Position numbers and translations under genes: made by a program. A stretch of DNA of 64,000 bases from assembly GCF_013426205.1 (NCBI RefSeq), contig NC_089427.1, positions 3,410,001-3,474,000 of the forward strand, read 5' to 3'. Below the pieces are notes generated by a model. It was not told the DNA's origin. It ran no database searches and was given only the letters and a program-made list of their open reading frames with translations. This document shows positions 14,665 to 25,996 of the stretch, in pieces. This stretch comes from Metarhizium brunneum. Taxonomy: Eukaryota > Ascomycota > Sordariomycetes > Hypocreales > Clavicipitaceae. The first letter of the stretch is position 1. The number at the start of each line of letters is the position of its first letter.

Positions 14665-17050
14665 TCACGGCAAATCAGCCAATTCCTTCTCCAAACTCTG
14701 TTCAATCGCCTTGATAAACGTCGGATACGGTGTCAGGGTACCCAAGGCACGACGCATATGTGCATTTACAATCTGCAGACCATACACATAACTGGCATTA
14801 ACCCAGCCAAACCTAGACTCATGTCAGCGTCGACCGTCGCAGCAAAGCCATCACGACGAGATAAAACCTACCCTTCTTTGGCAACACCTTTAAAGTCCAG
14901 CCCTTGGTTACCATACTCGGCATCCACGCGATGAGGATCAGCTGGTCGCGTCACGTCGTACTTTTCCACAACGACACCGTTGAAATCAACAAACGCCTTG
15001 GTAATCATAAACAGCCACTTGTAGGCCAGACGCTCAGCCTCTTCTGTGAAGCTATACCGGAGCAGACCAGTCCAGGCAAGCATCTGCTGAGGAGCCCAGC
15101 CGTACGGGTAGTCCCATTGTCGGTTGGGGCGCTCAAGCCCGATGTCCCCGCGAGACTTCTCAGTGCCAGCCAACAGACCACCGTACGCTTCGAATCGCGG
15201 CAACCCCTTCCTAACCATGTCGGCGGCCTGCTTCGGCGTCGCGATGCCCGCCCATAGAGCCCAAAACGTGGTTGAGCTTTCATAGTTGCATCGCTCCCGC
15301 TTTGCCGTGTCGTAATCAAAAAAGACTCCCTGTTCTTCGTCCCACATCAGCTTGTCAACAGTGAGCTTGCGTCGCTTCGCGCGCCGATCCCAAGCTGCAG
15401 ACGCCAGCACTTCCCCCGGCTGATACGGCGTCCTATCGCAGAACTCGCCCGGGATCACAAGCTTGTCGTCAAAAACGTTGCGGATTGTGCGCGCAATGTC
15501 GGTTTCGTATTTGAACAAGAGTGAGTTGAGATCAATAGTGGCAAGGTCGGCACAAATGCCTTCGAATCGATACGTAGTGTCATGCCCAGACTCTCGCACT
15601 GCTCGATCGTGCATAAAATAGTCATCCAATTCGGGCTCCTTGATCTCGCCGTAATTGTACGCGCGAACAAACTCCTTGAACTCCATATTGTGCTTCTTCA
15701 CATACGGCTCCAGAATGTGCACAAAATGGCCAGCCTCCGTTTCCGGAGGCACACCCAGGCCCTCCGGCCGATATCTCGACAAACCAGTGACCGGGTCCAG
15801 CCGGGGCTCACAAGTCCAGACGCTGTGGTACTCCTTTATGGCAGCTAGTATCGACCGTCTAAGGAACTCCTTGGCATCCGGTTCATGCTTGATTTTCTCG
15901 TACACGCGCAATGCCATGTCGGTTAGGAATGGGGGCTGAGATCGGCCGAGATAGTACGAGCGGGTAGCATTGAGTATCTTTCCGTAGTGCTCAATGCAGA
16001 AACAAAAATTCAGCACCATTGACTTTGCCAAGTCAACCCTGTCGTTGACCAACAGGCCAAGTGACTCCATGTAGCTGTCCCAGCCGTATAATTCATTGAA
16101 TCTCCCTCCAGGCACTACAAAGGGGAGGCCCTGTAGTGTTTTTCGACCCGTTTCAGGGTCCACGACTTGTTCGGTTTCGACCGCCAGCAAGCCGGGCTTC
16201 TCGTTCATGTCCCGGATCAACTCGGGCGTGATCTTTTCGGGGAGCTGCTGGACATCTAGACGAATCTCTGGCCGCTCCTCGGCAACTTGCTTGTAGTATT
16301 CATACTGCTCCGGGACTCCGGCAGGGACGTAAATTCGCGGTCGAGGATCATCCGTCCAATCCTTGGGGTCTCGCGCGGCTATTTCGATACTGGATGCATC
16401 GATACGTCTAGTCAGGCCATCCCAGAAGTGGTCACGGATCAGACGGGACAGACGATCGACTGGATTCTCGTTGAGCCGACCCTCATCGAGGACGATTTGT
16501 TTCCGCCCGTATTCTTTCGCCAAGGTCAATTCCTGCAGCAGATTGGAGAGCATATATGTGCCTCGGACTTCGAAACGATTGTGGCCGGCAGAAGCCGCGG
16601 TTCGTAGAGAGAGTACTTTGGGGCCTTCGTCCTCGATGGTAATTTGCATATTGCCATCGGTGTCTTCTTGGGCTTGCAAGCTTTCGAGAGTAGGGTCGAC
16701 CTGGATGAGGAATCGGCGGCCCTGGGGCAGCGAACTCTCGTCTATTTCCAGAATTAGATATATCCATAGCGCTCGACAGGAAGAAAAGCCAAGAAGTCTT
16801 ACCGTGGCTGCCCCTTCTGTATGGTTCACGCAGGCCGTTTCGTTCAAACTGCTTCATCAAGCTGTTCTATGCACAGTCAAATTTGTATCCTCGGCGTCGC
16901 AGACAAGTCGAGCAATACCTGGGAGTATGTACGTGTACGGGACCCAAATCGGTTTTGATGTCGCTCTTCAGAAGCATAGTATGTCTTTGCGTCGTCAAAC
17001 ACATTATAGTCCTCCGAGCCTCGCGCTCGGTGGTTTGTCGTTCCCGCCAT
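14665..17050 (-). CDS. nth1: Neutral (cytosolic) trehalase, GH37
   Basis: Four exons (17050-16919, 16866-16803, 16741-14872, 14812-14665) encode 737 aa, normal for fungal neutral trehalase. The first exon carries the regulatory N-terminus with an RTRTYS motif, a protein-kinase-A-type site (Ser43). The Ca-binding-like segment [13 protein letters not shown] starts at about residue 92. GH37 signatures [13 protein letters not shown] and [11 protein letters not shown] are intact. The enzyme hydrolyses intracellular trehalose to two glucose molecules, for example during germination and recovery from stress. The large single frame alone would give a wrong N-terminus and lose the last 48 residues; the two small 5' exons and the last exon (beginning [11 protein letters not shown]) restore both ends. 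It lies upstream of isocitrate lyase on the same strand. Confidence 0.95.
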
Positions 17051-18368
17051 GACTATGACGATGGCGCAGGCTGACGGACGAGAAGGTGGCCACAGACGAC
17101 TGCCGTGCAGAAATGAAAGGAGGCTTGTAGCGACAGTGGCAGATGGGGGATGAATAAATAATCAAAAATGCAATAAAACCTAAAGTTGAACTATTCGGCA
17201 GGCTGGAAGGAACGGCGTTTGCGTCACGGGGACGATGGCGAGATGAGCTAGGATTAAGCTCCGTCGTCCAAAAAAAAAAAAAAAAGGCAAAAAGGTGTCG
17301 CCGACACAGAGGGGGACTGGCTGGGAGTGGGGACGTTGGAGGGGGCTTGCGGGTAGCTGACTGATGTCTAGTGTCAGATTCGTACTACGAAGGACTCAAT
17401 CCCACGTCGTGGGGGCTCTTGCATGTTCCCGGGAGAGCCTCAATTGATGACAAGAGATGTCAGATGGATAGTTTGGAGAGGCAAAAAGCACGCGGACGGC
17501 TTTGTTCTTATCGGAAGACTTGCGGTTCCAGTTCCAAGGAGGGCGGTGACGATACCCTGCAGAGGCTGGCTGGGCCCCCACCCATTCAAATGTCAAGTTG
17601 ATCTGGTAAAGTGGGCCGACCGTTGACCGGGGACCAGGATGGGGAGATGGGAGGCCAAAGGGTCTCGGCTCCGCACCGCATTCGGCACCTGGGCGTCGAA
17701 TTTGATCAATGCCATTTCAGGGCATTCGGCTACAACTTCGCGATGAATGCATTCATCCAACGCTAGGACAACGAATTTCGTACCGAATACTAGGCCATCA
17801 AATTCTGATGGACTCGCATCATCACGCTTTCTTTGGTAATGTGTTGCCCTGTACAGCTGCCGACATCGGCGGCTCTCCACTTCCGAAGTTCTGCAGGTCA
17901 CTCGAACTGCATCGGTACTCTGCGTCGTGGTTTCACAATGCCATCATTCAGACTATGACAAGGTCTCATTATGAGGGCTTGGAGCAATTTAGCTCAATTC
18001 AGCTAATAACAGTCTTTGGTATTAAAGATCCTTGTTTTCCTCAAGGCCTTGTTGACCAAAGACCTCTTTAAATACAAGAAGTGGGTGAGGGACTTTGCGT
18101 TACATAGTCCCGTGACTGTAGCCCTTGTGTACCAGGCGATTTCCGTGTAACACAGACGTACGTCCTTGAACATTCAAAATACGTGAAAAGCATTGTGTAA
18201 ATAGTTCTAAGTATTTTTGTGAACCTGACTAATAAATGTGAAATGTCACATTATATATATCAAGCGTATTCCATGCATTTCCCACAAGATATTTTGCAAA
18301 AGCCCTGCTCTTTTAGTAAGCAGTAAATGCAAGCTAAAATGCAGTATCGAAGACGAAGAAGTCTGGTA
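17051..18368. other. Trehalase promoter region and spacer
   Basis: Bases 17051-17350 are the immediate upstream flank of the trehalase gene and include an A15 run (17270-17285). The rest holds a dispersed repeat copy listed separately and otherwise no supported gene. GC content falls from here on, marking the start of accessory DNA. Confidence 0.5.
17957..18131 (+). repeat. Dispersed ~175-bp element, copy A (MITE-like)
   Basis: It shares long stretches with copies at 29711-29883 and 56701-56850: GACAAGG, GGCTTGGAGCAAT, TAGCTCAATTC, CTAATAACAGTCTTTGGTAT, TCAAGGCCT, CTCTTTAAATA and TCCCGTGA, in the same order and spacing. The ends are roughly inverted (GACAAGG near the start, CCCTTGTG at the end). 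It has no coding capacity. Confidence 0.65.
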
Positions 18369-18958
18369 CTACTTCGAAACAATCAAAAACCAATTTTTAG
18401 TGGTATATGCCACACCAAGAGTGCCATCTCCTTGTCGACATTGCTCGATAATCTGTGTAGCCATCGGCAGTAAATCACTTTGTCTCACATTGACTACATC
18501 ATGATTCTACCGAGTTATAAGTTACCAAGTCAATACACCAAGATACTTTATCGACTTTGGTTCATCTCATTCTCTGGTTTCAAACTTACCTTATTACAAA
18601 TCCATATATGAGCTGTGCCTTTAAGAAATACGCCCCAGCACCCGGGATCAAAGTGCTTTTTAACATCGAGTCCGGGTTGCGTCATCATATATAGGTAGGC
18701 TTCATTGACTGCCTGGACAGCGTCACTATATTTGGCGTACGCATATTTCTCGAAGCTAGGCGAATGGCCGCAAGCCAGCTTATAGAAGGGGGGTTCCGCA
18801 TCTAGGTCTCTCTCAATTCTAGATCCTTTAAGGGCAAATGCCGTGCGCTATTCAGGCTTGTTAGCAACAGAATCAATCTATGGGGGGGGGGGATGTAAAC
18901 GCACATAGACCTGGAAGAGCAATAAAACAAGCAATGCAATTGAATTGCGGCCAGCCAT
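18369..18958 (-). CDS. Small secreted protein, four cysteines, 147 aa
   Basis: I built this gene from three short exons: 18958-18911, 18847-18590 and 18506-18369. Introns 18848-18910 and 18507-18589 are GT-AG, and the first contains a GCTAAC branch site. The first exon is almost exactly a signal peptide (Met, basic residues, then a run of Ile/Ala/Leu/Val). The mature part of ~130 aa has four cysteines in the contexts LACGH, PGCWG, WICNK and EQCRQ. The core WGVFLKGTAHIWIC, followed by a short helix-like part and a final hydrophobic strand, recalls small fungal secreted effector-like proteins of the Ecp2/Hce2 or killer-toxin-fold type, but that is only an impression. Reading through the first intron meets TAG next to an 11-base G/C tract, so splicing is needed. 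The function is unknown; secretion is well supported. Confidence 0.65.
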
Positions 18959-20019
18959 GGTGAATAGGGTCGATACTTGGAAGCTCGGGCTCGATTTGTG
19001 TATGTAAGCGAGTGGTCAGCTGCCTTTGGAAATATGTAAAGGCTATATGTATAGCGTTACAGTTTGTCGACCAAAAGGCACGTCTAGTCTTCGTGTTTGG
19101 ACCAGGGAGACTAAGTGCTGAGAAGGCAGCAGTACAATGAGCTTGCACCCGGGCAGTGAAGAATGAATAATAAAATGCAAAAAAAAAAAAAACACAGACA
19201 GGATAGAGACTACACGCCGCTTTATACTTGTGAAACTGGCTACAAGCACTCGTCTGTTGTGACGCCACCGCGCGACCTAGTCCCACAGAGGTCCCGGCAT
19301 TCTCGTGATCTTCACGCACAGTCAGTTACCGTAGCTCCCACAATACAACATGTTGTTTTCATCTCGCCCGTGCCTCCGTTGCTCTGCTTGTACCGTTATT
19401 TGATCCATGTATACTCGAGTGTTTCATATGACACGTGCGAGTGGATAAATGCACCCAAACAACAGTTCAGTATTGATCCACCATCACGACGCCACCCTAC
19501 TGTTTATATTTCAATTTGTACTCATTGGACTCCTGTCGCCCTGTCCCCTGTCCCGGCAACCATACAGGACCTCATCTCTCCACGTGCTTGGGTTAGTGCG
19601 GGCACTTATATTAAAGAAAAAGTTATTAATAGCTCTTTGCGTGTGCACGGTATGCTATTCATTGTGCAAGCGGATCAAAGAGTTTGTGATGGGCGCTCAT
19701 CCCGCACGTGCCAGGGCATAGCTCTGCCAGTGCGCCACATTATGAAGAGGTCGGGATAGGCGAACCTTACAAGCAAAGGTCAAGTTGAGACATAACATCC
19801 CATCTCGTCTCCCACGATACCCTAGTCAGAAGGCATCGTCCACAGGGAATCCGGCCCGTCTTGGAAATCGCGATACTGAGCCTTCAAGCCCACCATTTAC
19901 TTGAACTTGAACACTGCCATGGCCTTCTACCAGACCAGAAAAGATATCTATTCTACTTTTCTTCTGTTGGCAAAGCTCGATGGACCAAAATGCTTCGAGC
20001 TAGACTTGTGGTAGGTTCG
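18959..20019. other. Spacer, no supported gene
   Basis: The upstream flank of the small secreted protein. The plus-strand frame 19163-19759 (198 codons) begins in an A-run and has a random composition; I do not accept it. No repeat or RNA gene is recognised. Confidence 0.45.
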
Positions 20020-20211
20020 TCAGGCTGCGTAGCAAGAGACTTCAAGTAGCTTTTGGATCTTTTGCATCATTGACATCTCTTGGGTCTTGCAGATGATTCG
20101 GGTCTGTTGGAATTTTGCCTGCAGGGCCTTGGCCTCCTTTCGTTCCACGTTGAGCTTTTTGTATTCCTCATACCACGCCTTCATCTGCGCATTCGTCCCT
20201 TGGATGCGTGT
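20020..20211 (-). pseudogene. Coiled-coil coding fragment, 3' end of a gene or relic
   Basis: The minus frame is open from about 20211 to the stop at 20020. It reads as a strongly helical, Lys/Glu/Gln-rich protein end (AWYEEYKKLNVERKEAKALQ and following). An in-frame Met lies at 20184, giving ~54 aa. The composition is protein-like, unlike flanking frames, but I found no convincing upstream exon. Neighbouring 20377-20745 on the other strand also encodes a broken helical protein, so both may be remains of a larger, rearranged coding region. Confidence 0.35.
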
Positions 20212-20376
20212 TTAGCTCCCGGTTATTTTACTTCACATAACCTAGACTAGACGAGTTGACGTCTTGAAATACACATGCGCCGGGTGGTAAGTTATTCTCT
20301 ATCCCAGACTTCCCCAGGTGCCTCGTCTGCGGAAGTCGTCCTATAGATAAGCCAAGTGAGGATATTCCATGGATCT

Positions 20377-20745
20377 AGCCAGATTGCTGCCAGAGCTACC
20401 GCATTCATTGTCGTGGCGCCCTACTCTCAAGACTTGTACGACAGGCTCAAGCAGTGGGATAATCCTGTTGGGCATTCCGTGGAGTGGGTTGACGATGCCA
20501 TAGCCAGCCTATAAGACGTCATTGGCGGGCTCTAACGCCATGTCATTTACAGCAACGAGCTCAAGTATAAAATCATCAAGGGCATAGGGGGCGCTTTGCA
20601 ACCGTGGGAGACCACTTATTAAAAGCACGAGCGCCTAAACAGGGAGGCGGCCGCCGAGCTTAAAAAGATTGAGGATAAGGAGGCAGCGAGGGCGAAGAAG
20701 AAAGTCGAAAGGACCCTATCATCGTGTGTCTTAGTCCTGAGGTAA
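20377..20745 (+). pseudogene. Broken helical/coiled-coil protein gene with three in-frame TAA
   Basis: One reading frame gives protein-like sequence (YSQDLYDRLKQWDN, SVEWVDDAIASL, ELKYKIIKGIGGAL, EAAAELKKIEDKEAARAKKK) interrupted by TAA at 20512, 20533 and 20620. All three can be made from CAA by a single C-to-T change at CpA, the preferred RIP target. The C-terminal part is a highly charged coiled coil. I cannot name the family. It is not a functional gene as it stands. Confidence 0.5.
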
Positions 20746-21094
20746 GAATTCACTTCGGCAAATAATTCCTGTAGATGGCGAAACGGGTGGTTTCCCGTCC
20801 TCCGACCACTGGCATTGGATACATTGCCTATGTTGAACTTGAATACAGAGTATTTTGAAAGTTTAAAGTCAAAGACCTCTTTCCATGCTGTCCTGGATCA
20901 ATCCAATTTATCAGCAAGCAAAGTCTACTTCGGAGCTTCTATGAACTTAAATAGTAGCCTAAGCCGAAAGAGCTTTACCAGGTAACATGAGCATGGGCGT
21001 GGAAGATAGCACGGTGCAAGATCAAAACAAAGATATAAAGAACTTGAAGTGATTCTTATGGTGGCAATGGATCGGCCCTGGTTGGTATCCATCA

Positions 21095-22011
21095 ATGCGC
21101 AAGAAAGGGTTGACACCCGGTTCTGTAACCTTGCCATCTACAAAAGCCATTCTCATCCCGTCGCGAGATGAAGGTCGCAACATTTCTTGCCGAAAATTGA
21201 AACCAATCGGTACTTTTATGAAGCCCAGGGGCATATTTATGCATATTCATGATGGTGGTTGGCTATTAACCATGAAGAGTCCTCTGATATATATGTACAG
21301 AGCGTAGCAGATTCTACTTAACTTATCTGTGTTTCGTGCGATATCGACTTTCACCAGACCACCATTTTCCAGCCCCTCAAAACAATTGCCTAGATGTAGC
21401 ACATTGGGTAATCGGCAATGCTGCCAACGTAACTACATGATGCCGAGCTTGCTTTTATCGGAGGGGAGAGCGCAGGTACAAATCTGGCTGTATTAGCGGT
21501 TCTCGCGCCCCTGTGCTGCTCGGTTAATGAATGTTCCAGGCATCAACTCGAAGGATTACTTATCCATTACGGAATATTTTAAATGCACTGGCGTCCCGGT
21601 ACTAGGCACCTTGACGAGTTTCCGACATTAGTGTTGGATGAAGAGTCTCTTACGCACTTCCGCAACGCATATTTGCCTGATTTAAAGCCAGAACAGGCAA
21701 TGCGGCCAGAAATTTCTCCATTTCATGCCGACCGACGGGGTTTACGGCTCCTACTAACTTTGATAACCTGCGTGGCAGAAGATTGCCTATTAGAGGACTC
21801 AATCTTCATGGCCTGTAGATGGATGATGGCTGGAGGTCACGCGGTCCTTAAACTCTATTCTGGCAGTCCGCACGGATTTATTGTATTCACACTTGAGGAA
21901 CAAGAGAACACCCGGATAGCTCTGAAACAAGTTGCCCAATTAAGCACCGTCGACGGAAGGCGAGGTCCTGGCGAACCGGAGGGACCTGGCTCGACCATGT
22001 TTGATACTTGA
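21095..22011 (+). pseudogene. Alpha/beta-hydrolase (hormone-sensitive-lipase-type esterase) pseudogene
   Basis: The order of HSL-family motifs is preserved but the frame is not. The oxyanion-hole region (HIHDGGW for the usual HGGGW) lies at about 21238-21265. A sorting-type segment NCLDVAHWV is at 21384 in another frame. The nucleophile elbow GGESAG is at about 21460. The catalytic Asp region (AEDCLLEDSIF) and His region (SPHGF) sit in the C-terminal ~142 codons, which are still open (21583-22011). In-frame TAA at 21319 and 21580 plus at least two frame changes break the gene. Both stops can derive from CAA by C-to-T. An intact product would have been a cytosolic carboxylesterase. It lies just upstream of, and in the same direction as, a Baeyer-Villiger-type monooxygenase, a common functional pairing. 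Confidence 0.75.
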
Positions 22012-22599
22012 TTGAGACCTCAGTCTGCATCGAACGCCCCTCAAAAGCAAAATCTCTACCGGTCAGCTTGGTCATGAGATGAGTAAAAAAATACAATATC
22101 CACGCTCCGACAGCCGGGGTATTGAAAGTAACCGTCGTCCGGAGTACAATGGCAGTGTAAGGGCGAGCTATAACTTATCATAATCGGGTTGTTCCAAGTA
22201 GAGTAATATTATGGGGCAAATGTGGAGAAATTAGATGTTGACATGTGGGGAGTGAGGGGAACAAGGTCCTTTAGGCCAATCCAAGAGCGCGGGTGATGCG
22301 GAGACGGCCCCACCTTTACCCTGGGGGGCGTGTAACCACGGCAAAGGCAAGCGTCATCCAAGTCGGCTCGAGACGATGCGAGCAACGTTCGCTTCTTCTG
22401 GCTGGTGGCGCGGGCCTCCAACATAATTTGAGTCGAAACCGACATGCTGGTTTCGGAACTTGGTATAAGAGCTCGATCGTCTTATACACCACGCACGGCT
22501 GCGAGCACGATACATTGAATTGGAACGAGACACAACGACCACCCTCTTTATAGGAAATCTTGACCCATTAATCTCTTTTCATGAACACTTTTGCGCACG
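22012..22599. other. Upstream region of the monooxygenase gene
   Basis: No gene is seen. The region is expected to hold the promoter of the gene starting at 22600. No clear TATA box. Confidence 0.45.
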
Positions 22600-24689
22600 A
22601 TGAGCAGCATTCTTGATCAAACTCCTGTGGTGGAGGATCGCGATGCTACCGGTGGCATGGTCAAGGGCTCAACGGACCGCTACCAGATTGTTGAAAAGAC
22701 ACTGGGAGAGCCGCGTGATTTGCGAATTATCACTGTGGGTGCAGGTGCTTCAGGCTTAAATCTCGCCTACCAGATCGACAAGCACATGCAGCAAGTCACA
22801 CACATCGTTTACGAGAAGAACCCCGAAGTGGGAGGCACGTGGTACGAGAACAAGTATCCCGGATGTGCTTGTGATGTCCCGTCTCACAATTATCAATTCA
22901 CGTGGGAGCCCAATCCAGAATGGACCAATTTGTAGGAATTCTCAGCGGCTTAGTGCTATTATTATGAGCTTTAGACTCACACATCGCTAGTTACTCCTCT
23001 GCACCCGAGATCTTGGAGTATTTCAAAAGGCTGGCAACAAAGTACGAGCTATACCGATTCATTAAGCTCGGCCACAAGGTCATCCACGCCAGGTGGGATG
23101 GAGAGCAAGGGATTTGGAACGTCAAGATTGAGAATGTAAGCGACGGGTCTGTCATTGACGACTGGTGTCATTTCCTCATCAATGGCTCCGGAATTCTAAA
23201 GTAAGTCGATCGTCTGTGAGTAGGTGATCTCATCTGACCCATGGTAGCAATTGGAAGTGGCCAGACATCCCTGGACTCGACTCCTTTAGAGGCCGACTTC
23301 TTCACAGCGCGGCATGGGACCCATCGGCAGACTGGCGAGGAAAGTCTGTGGCCGTGCTTGGCTGTGGATCGTCTGGGATTCAGATTATTCCCACGATACA
23401 ACCCGGTATTGCGAATTATTTCTACATTCTGTGGCGCTAAAGCATGGGGTCGATCGCTGACCGATCATTAGATGTCAAGAAGCTGATCACTTTTATCCGA
23501 ACACCAACCTGGATCACCGCCGGCTTAGCCCAGAGCAAAGCAGGCCCAGGTGGAGCAAACTTTGCCTGTATAGCGATATAGTGCCCTAGCAAACCATGAG
23601 CATTCATTCGCTAATTCCAGGTATAGTCTCGGAGGAACAAAAGCAGACATTCAGAGGGGACCCGAAAGCCTACATGGGCTACCGTAAAGACATCGAATCG
23701 GAGCTCAACTCTCGATTTAAATTTGTCCGTGCTCGCTGTTCCCGCTCAAGTGGCTCGTCTTCAAAACTAACAGCCGCCTCAGATTATCAAGGATAGTCCA
23801 GAACAGGAGGAAGCAGTTAGATTCACCGTCAATGGGATGAAGGAAAAACTGGGAAAAGACTCCCCGCTACTGAAGCATATGCTACCAACCTTTGCCGTCG
23901 GCTGCCGACGTCCCACGCCAGGGAATGGATACCTGGAGGCGCTCACTAAAGAAAATGTTCGGGTGGTGACAGACGCCATCTCGGAAATTGTCCCAGAGGG
24001 CATCAAGACCTCCACCGGAGAGATCTTGAAAGTTGACATGTTAATATGTGCCACGGGGTTCGACATATCATTTTGCCCCAGATATCCAGTGATTGGAAAA
24101 GACGGCATTTCGCTTGGGGACCAGTGGAAAGACAAACCAGAGGCTTATTTGTCTCTCGCTGTTCCAAACTTTCCAAACCACTTTAGTACGTGTTCATACC
24201 ATCTCTTTATTTGCCATCGTGGCCTTGCTAACCTCCGTTTGACGCATAGCGTTCCTTGGACCAAACGCCCCGATAGGACACGGATCCGTACTACCCATTG
24301 TAGAGCACGCTGCCAAGTACATCATTCAGATACTTCATAAATGCCAGACAGAAGGCATCAAATCCGTTGCCCCTAAACAGGAGGCGGTAGCGGATTTTTC
24401 TGAGCACATTGACATCTTCATGAAGCGCACTGCTTGGAGTACGCACTGTCGATCGTGGTTCAAGAATGGAAAAGTTGATGGGCCAGTCGTTGCCTTGCAC
24501 CCGGGTAGCAGAATACACTGGTTCCATATGCTTGAGAAGCCGCGCTTCGAGGACTTTGACTGGCAGACCTTTGGTAAAAATCGCTTTGCCTATCTTGGAA
24601 ACGGTTTCTCGACTAAAGAGAATCCCGGGCGCGATACTCCGTATTATTTTGATAATCCTTATGAAGGCTACAGGGGCATTACGTATTAA
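22600..24689 (+). CDS. Flavin-dependent Baeyer-Villiger-type monooxygenase
   Basis: Seven exons (22600-22931, 22991-23200, 23248-23405, 23472-23567, 23627-23724, 23783-24185, 24250-24689) give an uninterrupted 578 aa. The FAD-binding GxGxxG is GAGASG (47-52). The Baeyer-Villiger fingerprint region reads FRGRLLHSAAWD (194-205). The NADPH-binding motif is GCGSSG (219-224). A late CATGFD motif is present. The family inserts one oxygen of O2 into a C-C bond next to a ketone, giving esters or lactones, with FAD and NADPH, usually in the cytosol; some members act in secondary metabolism. The acceptor of the fourth intron could be 23620 or 23626; the latter gives the usual NFAFSEEQK. The gene is intact, while the esterase beside it is dead. 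The substrate is unknown. Confidence 0.9.
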
Positions 24690-25387
24690 ATAGTGTGCTA
24701 TTTTAATAATATGGCGTCAGTTACACCGAGGTTCCTTTCCATGTGCTTTTTTGCGGTGCTTCGACCACGAATGTCGCTCCTCGACTTTCATGTCATGCTG
24801 AGATATGCAGCGGTATTGGGCTGTTCCAACAGGGGGATGGCGATGAGCAATTCTTCGAGATTTATCATCAGGTCTGGGTTCTGTAGGCATGCAATATCCA
24901 TTCATGTTTGTACAATCAGACCGAGGGATACCAATTTCGTTTACATTGACCTCGATTTTCTAACATCAGGCAGCCTCGTGAGCTCATGCTTGACCCATCC
25001 CACTTGGCCCCCCCTTTGTGATAATCTCCTGCAAATTCTCCGGGATGTCTGGGGCTGATCAGGGAACTTGACGCCGGTACATTGACAAATCCGAACCGGC
25101 TAATTGACGACTTTGGCCAGGATATCTAATGCTTATATATCCTTTGCTCAAAGTTGGCTTATAAGCATTGAATTCTTTTCCATATAGCCTACACGCGATG
25201 CTGTTTCATGTTCCAAAGTCCAACGTCAATGCATATATAATTTTACTACTACTAGTTGCAGAAAAGAGTAGAACTTTTGTAACTCCCTACCCAACGATAT
25301 CAATCTCATTACGCGGTAATTCGTCAATCTGTTATTTCCAGTAACCCGTCGCCTGTCCCTAGCCACGGTAAGACTTGCAAATTCTCC
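24690..25387. other. Convergent spacer, no gene seen
   Basis: It lies between the ends of the monooxygenase (plus) and lectin (minus) genes. A 121-codon frame at 24693-25058 follows the stop codon directly and has no start context or homology that I recognise. Confidence 0.45.
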
Positions 25388-25822
25388 TCAGACTCTGTAT
25401 CTCATACTGATAGAGTCGATATCATCGCTCGCCTTGCCATGGAACCCGACCAAGGCGCCATCGGCAAGATGTTCCTCTTTGCCACCACTGCCTCCCGTAA
25501 CCCAAGGGACGCCCCTTTTCGTCTTGAACTTGAGCTCGTCAACGCGCGCCCCCGACCGTAAATCCCAGCTTGCGGAGCCGTCCCTTGGAAAGTGGAATGT
25601 TTGATACATGTCGTCGTCTTCAATCCTGTTGTAGAGCTCCTTGTGCTGCCCATCAGTCCATGTGAGTCCAATGCCTTTGAGAACCCACTTGTCCTTGCAA
25701 TCTTTGGTGCCCCAGCCACTCCAGACCTCGAGGAGCTTCACATTTGCGTCGGAATTCTGTGGGTAGAGTTCATAGGGATGGCCGCCATTCCCACCAAAGA
25801 CGCGAGTATCTTTAACAGGCAT
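25388..25822 (-). CDS. Jacalin-like lectin domain protein, 144 aa
   Basis: A single-exon frame with ATG at 25822. The protein is one jacalin-type beta-prism domain. It opens with VFGGNGG, the Gly-rich first strand of these lectins, and ends with GFHGKASDDIDSISM, the GxxxDxI carbohydrate-binding loop typical of the family. Trp-rich strands lie between. There is no signal peptide, so the product is probably cytosolic or released unconventionally. Jacalin-related lectins bind mannose or galactose glycans. In fungi they are small, often accessory genes linked to defence or to binding of host or competitor glycans; which applies here is unknown. No membrane segment or fused enzyme domain is present. 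Confidence 0.85.
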   Translation of the reverse strand: MPVKDTRVFGGNGGHPYELYPQNSDANVKLLEVWSGWGTKDCKDKWVLKGIGLTWTDGQHKELYNRIEDDDMYQTFHFPRDGSASWDLRSGARVDELKFKTKRGVPWVTGGSGGKEEHLADGALVGFHGKASDDIDSISMRYRV

Positions 25823-25996
25823 GGTTGGAAATTTGTCAGTGTTGTCTCTGAATTTGGCTGAAATAGTACAACTAAGCGTTCAAGGCTTAAAGCAACCCGA
25901 GGGACGAAACAGGTGGGTTGTCCAGCTTATATGGGATGTATGTATAGAGCCGGGTTGCTTGTCGTCACTATTCACGGTTTATATCCGCCGGGGTGG

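Noticed and set aside
19163..19759. 198-codon plus frame
   Set aside because: It starts in an A-rich run, has random composition, no splice evidence and no recognisable motif.
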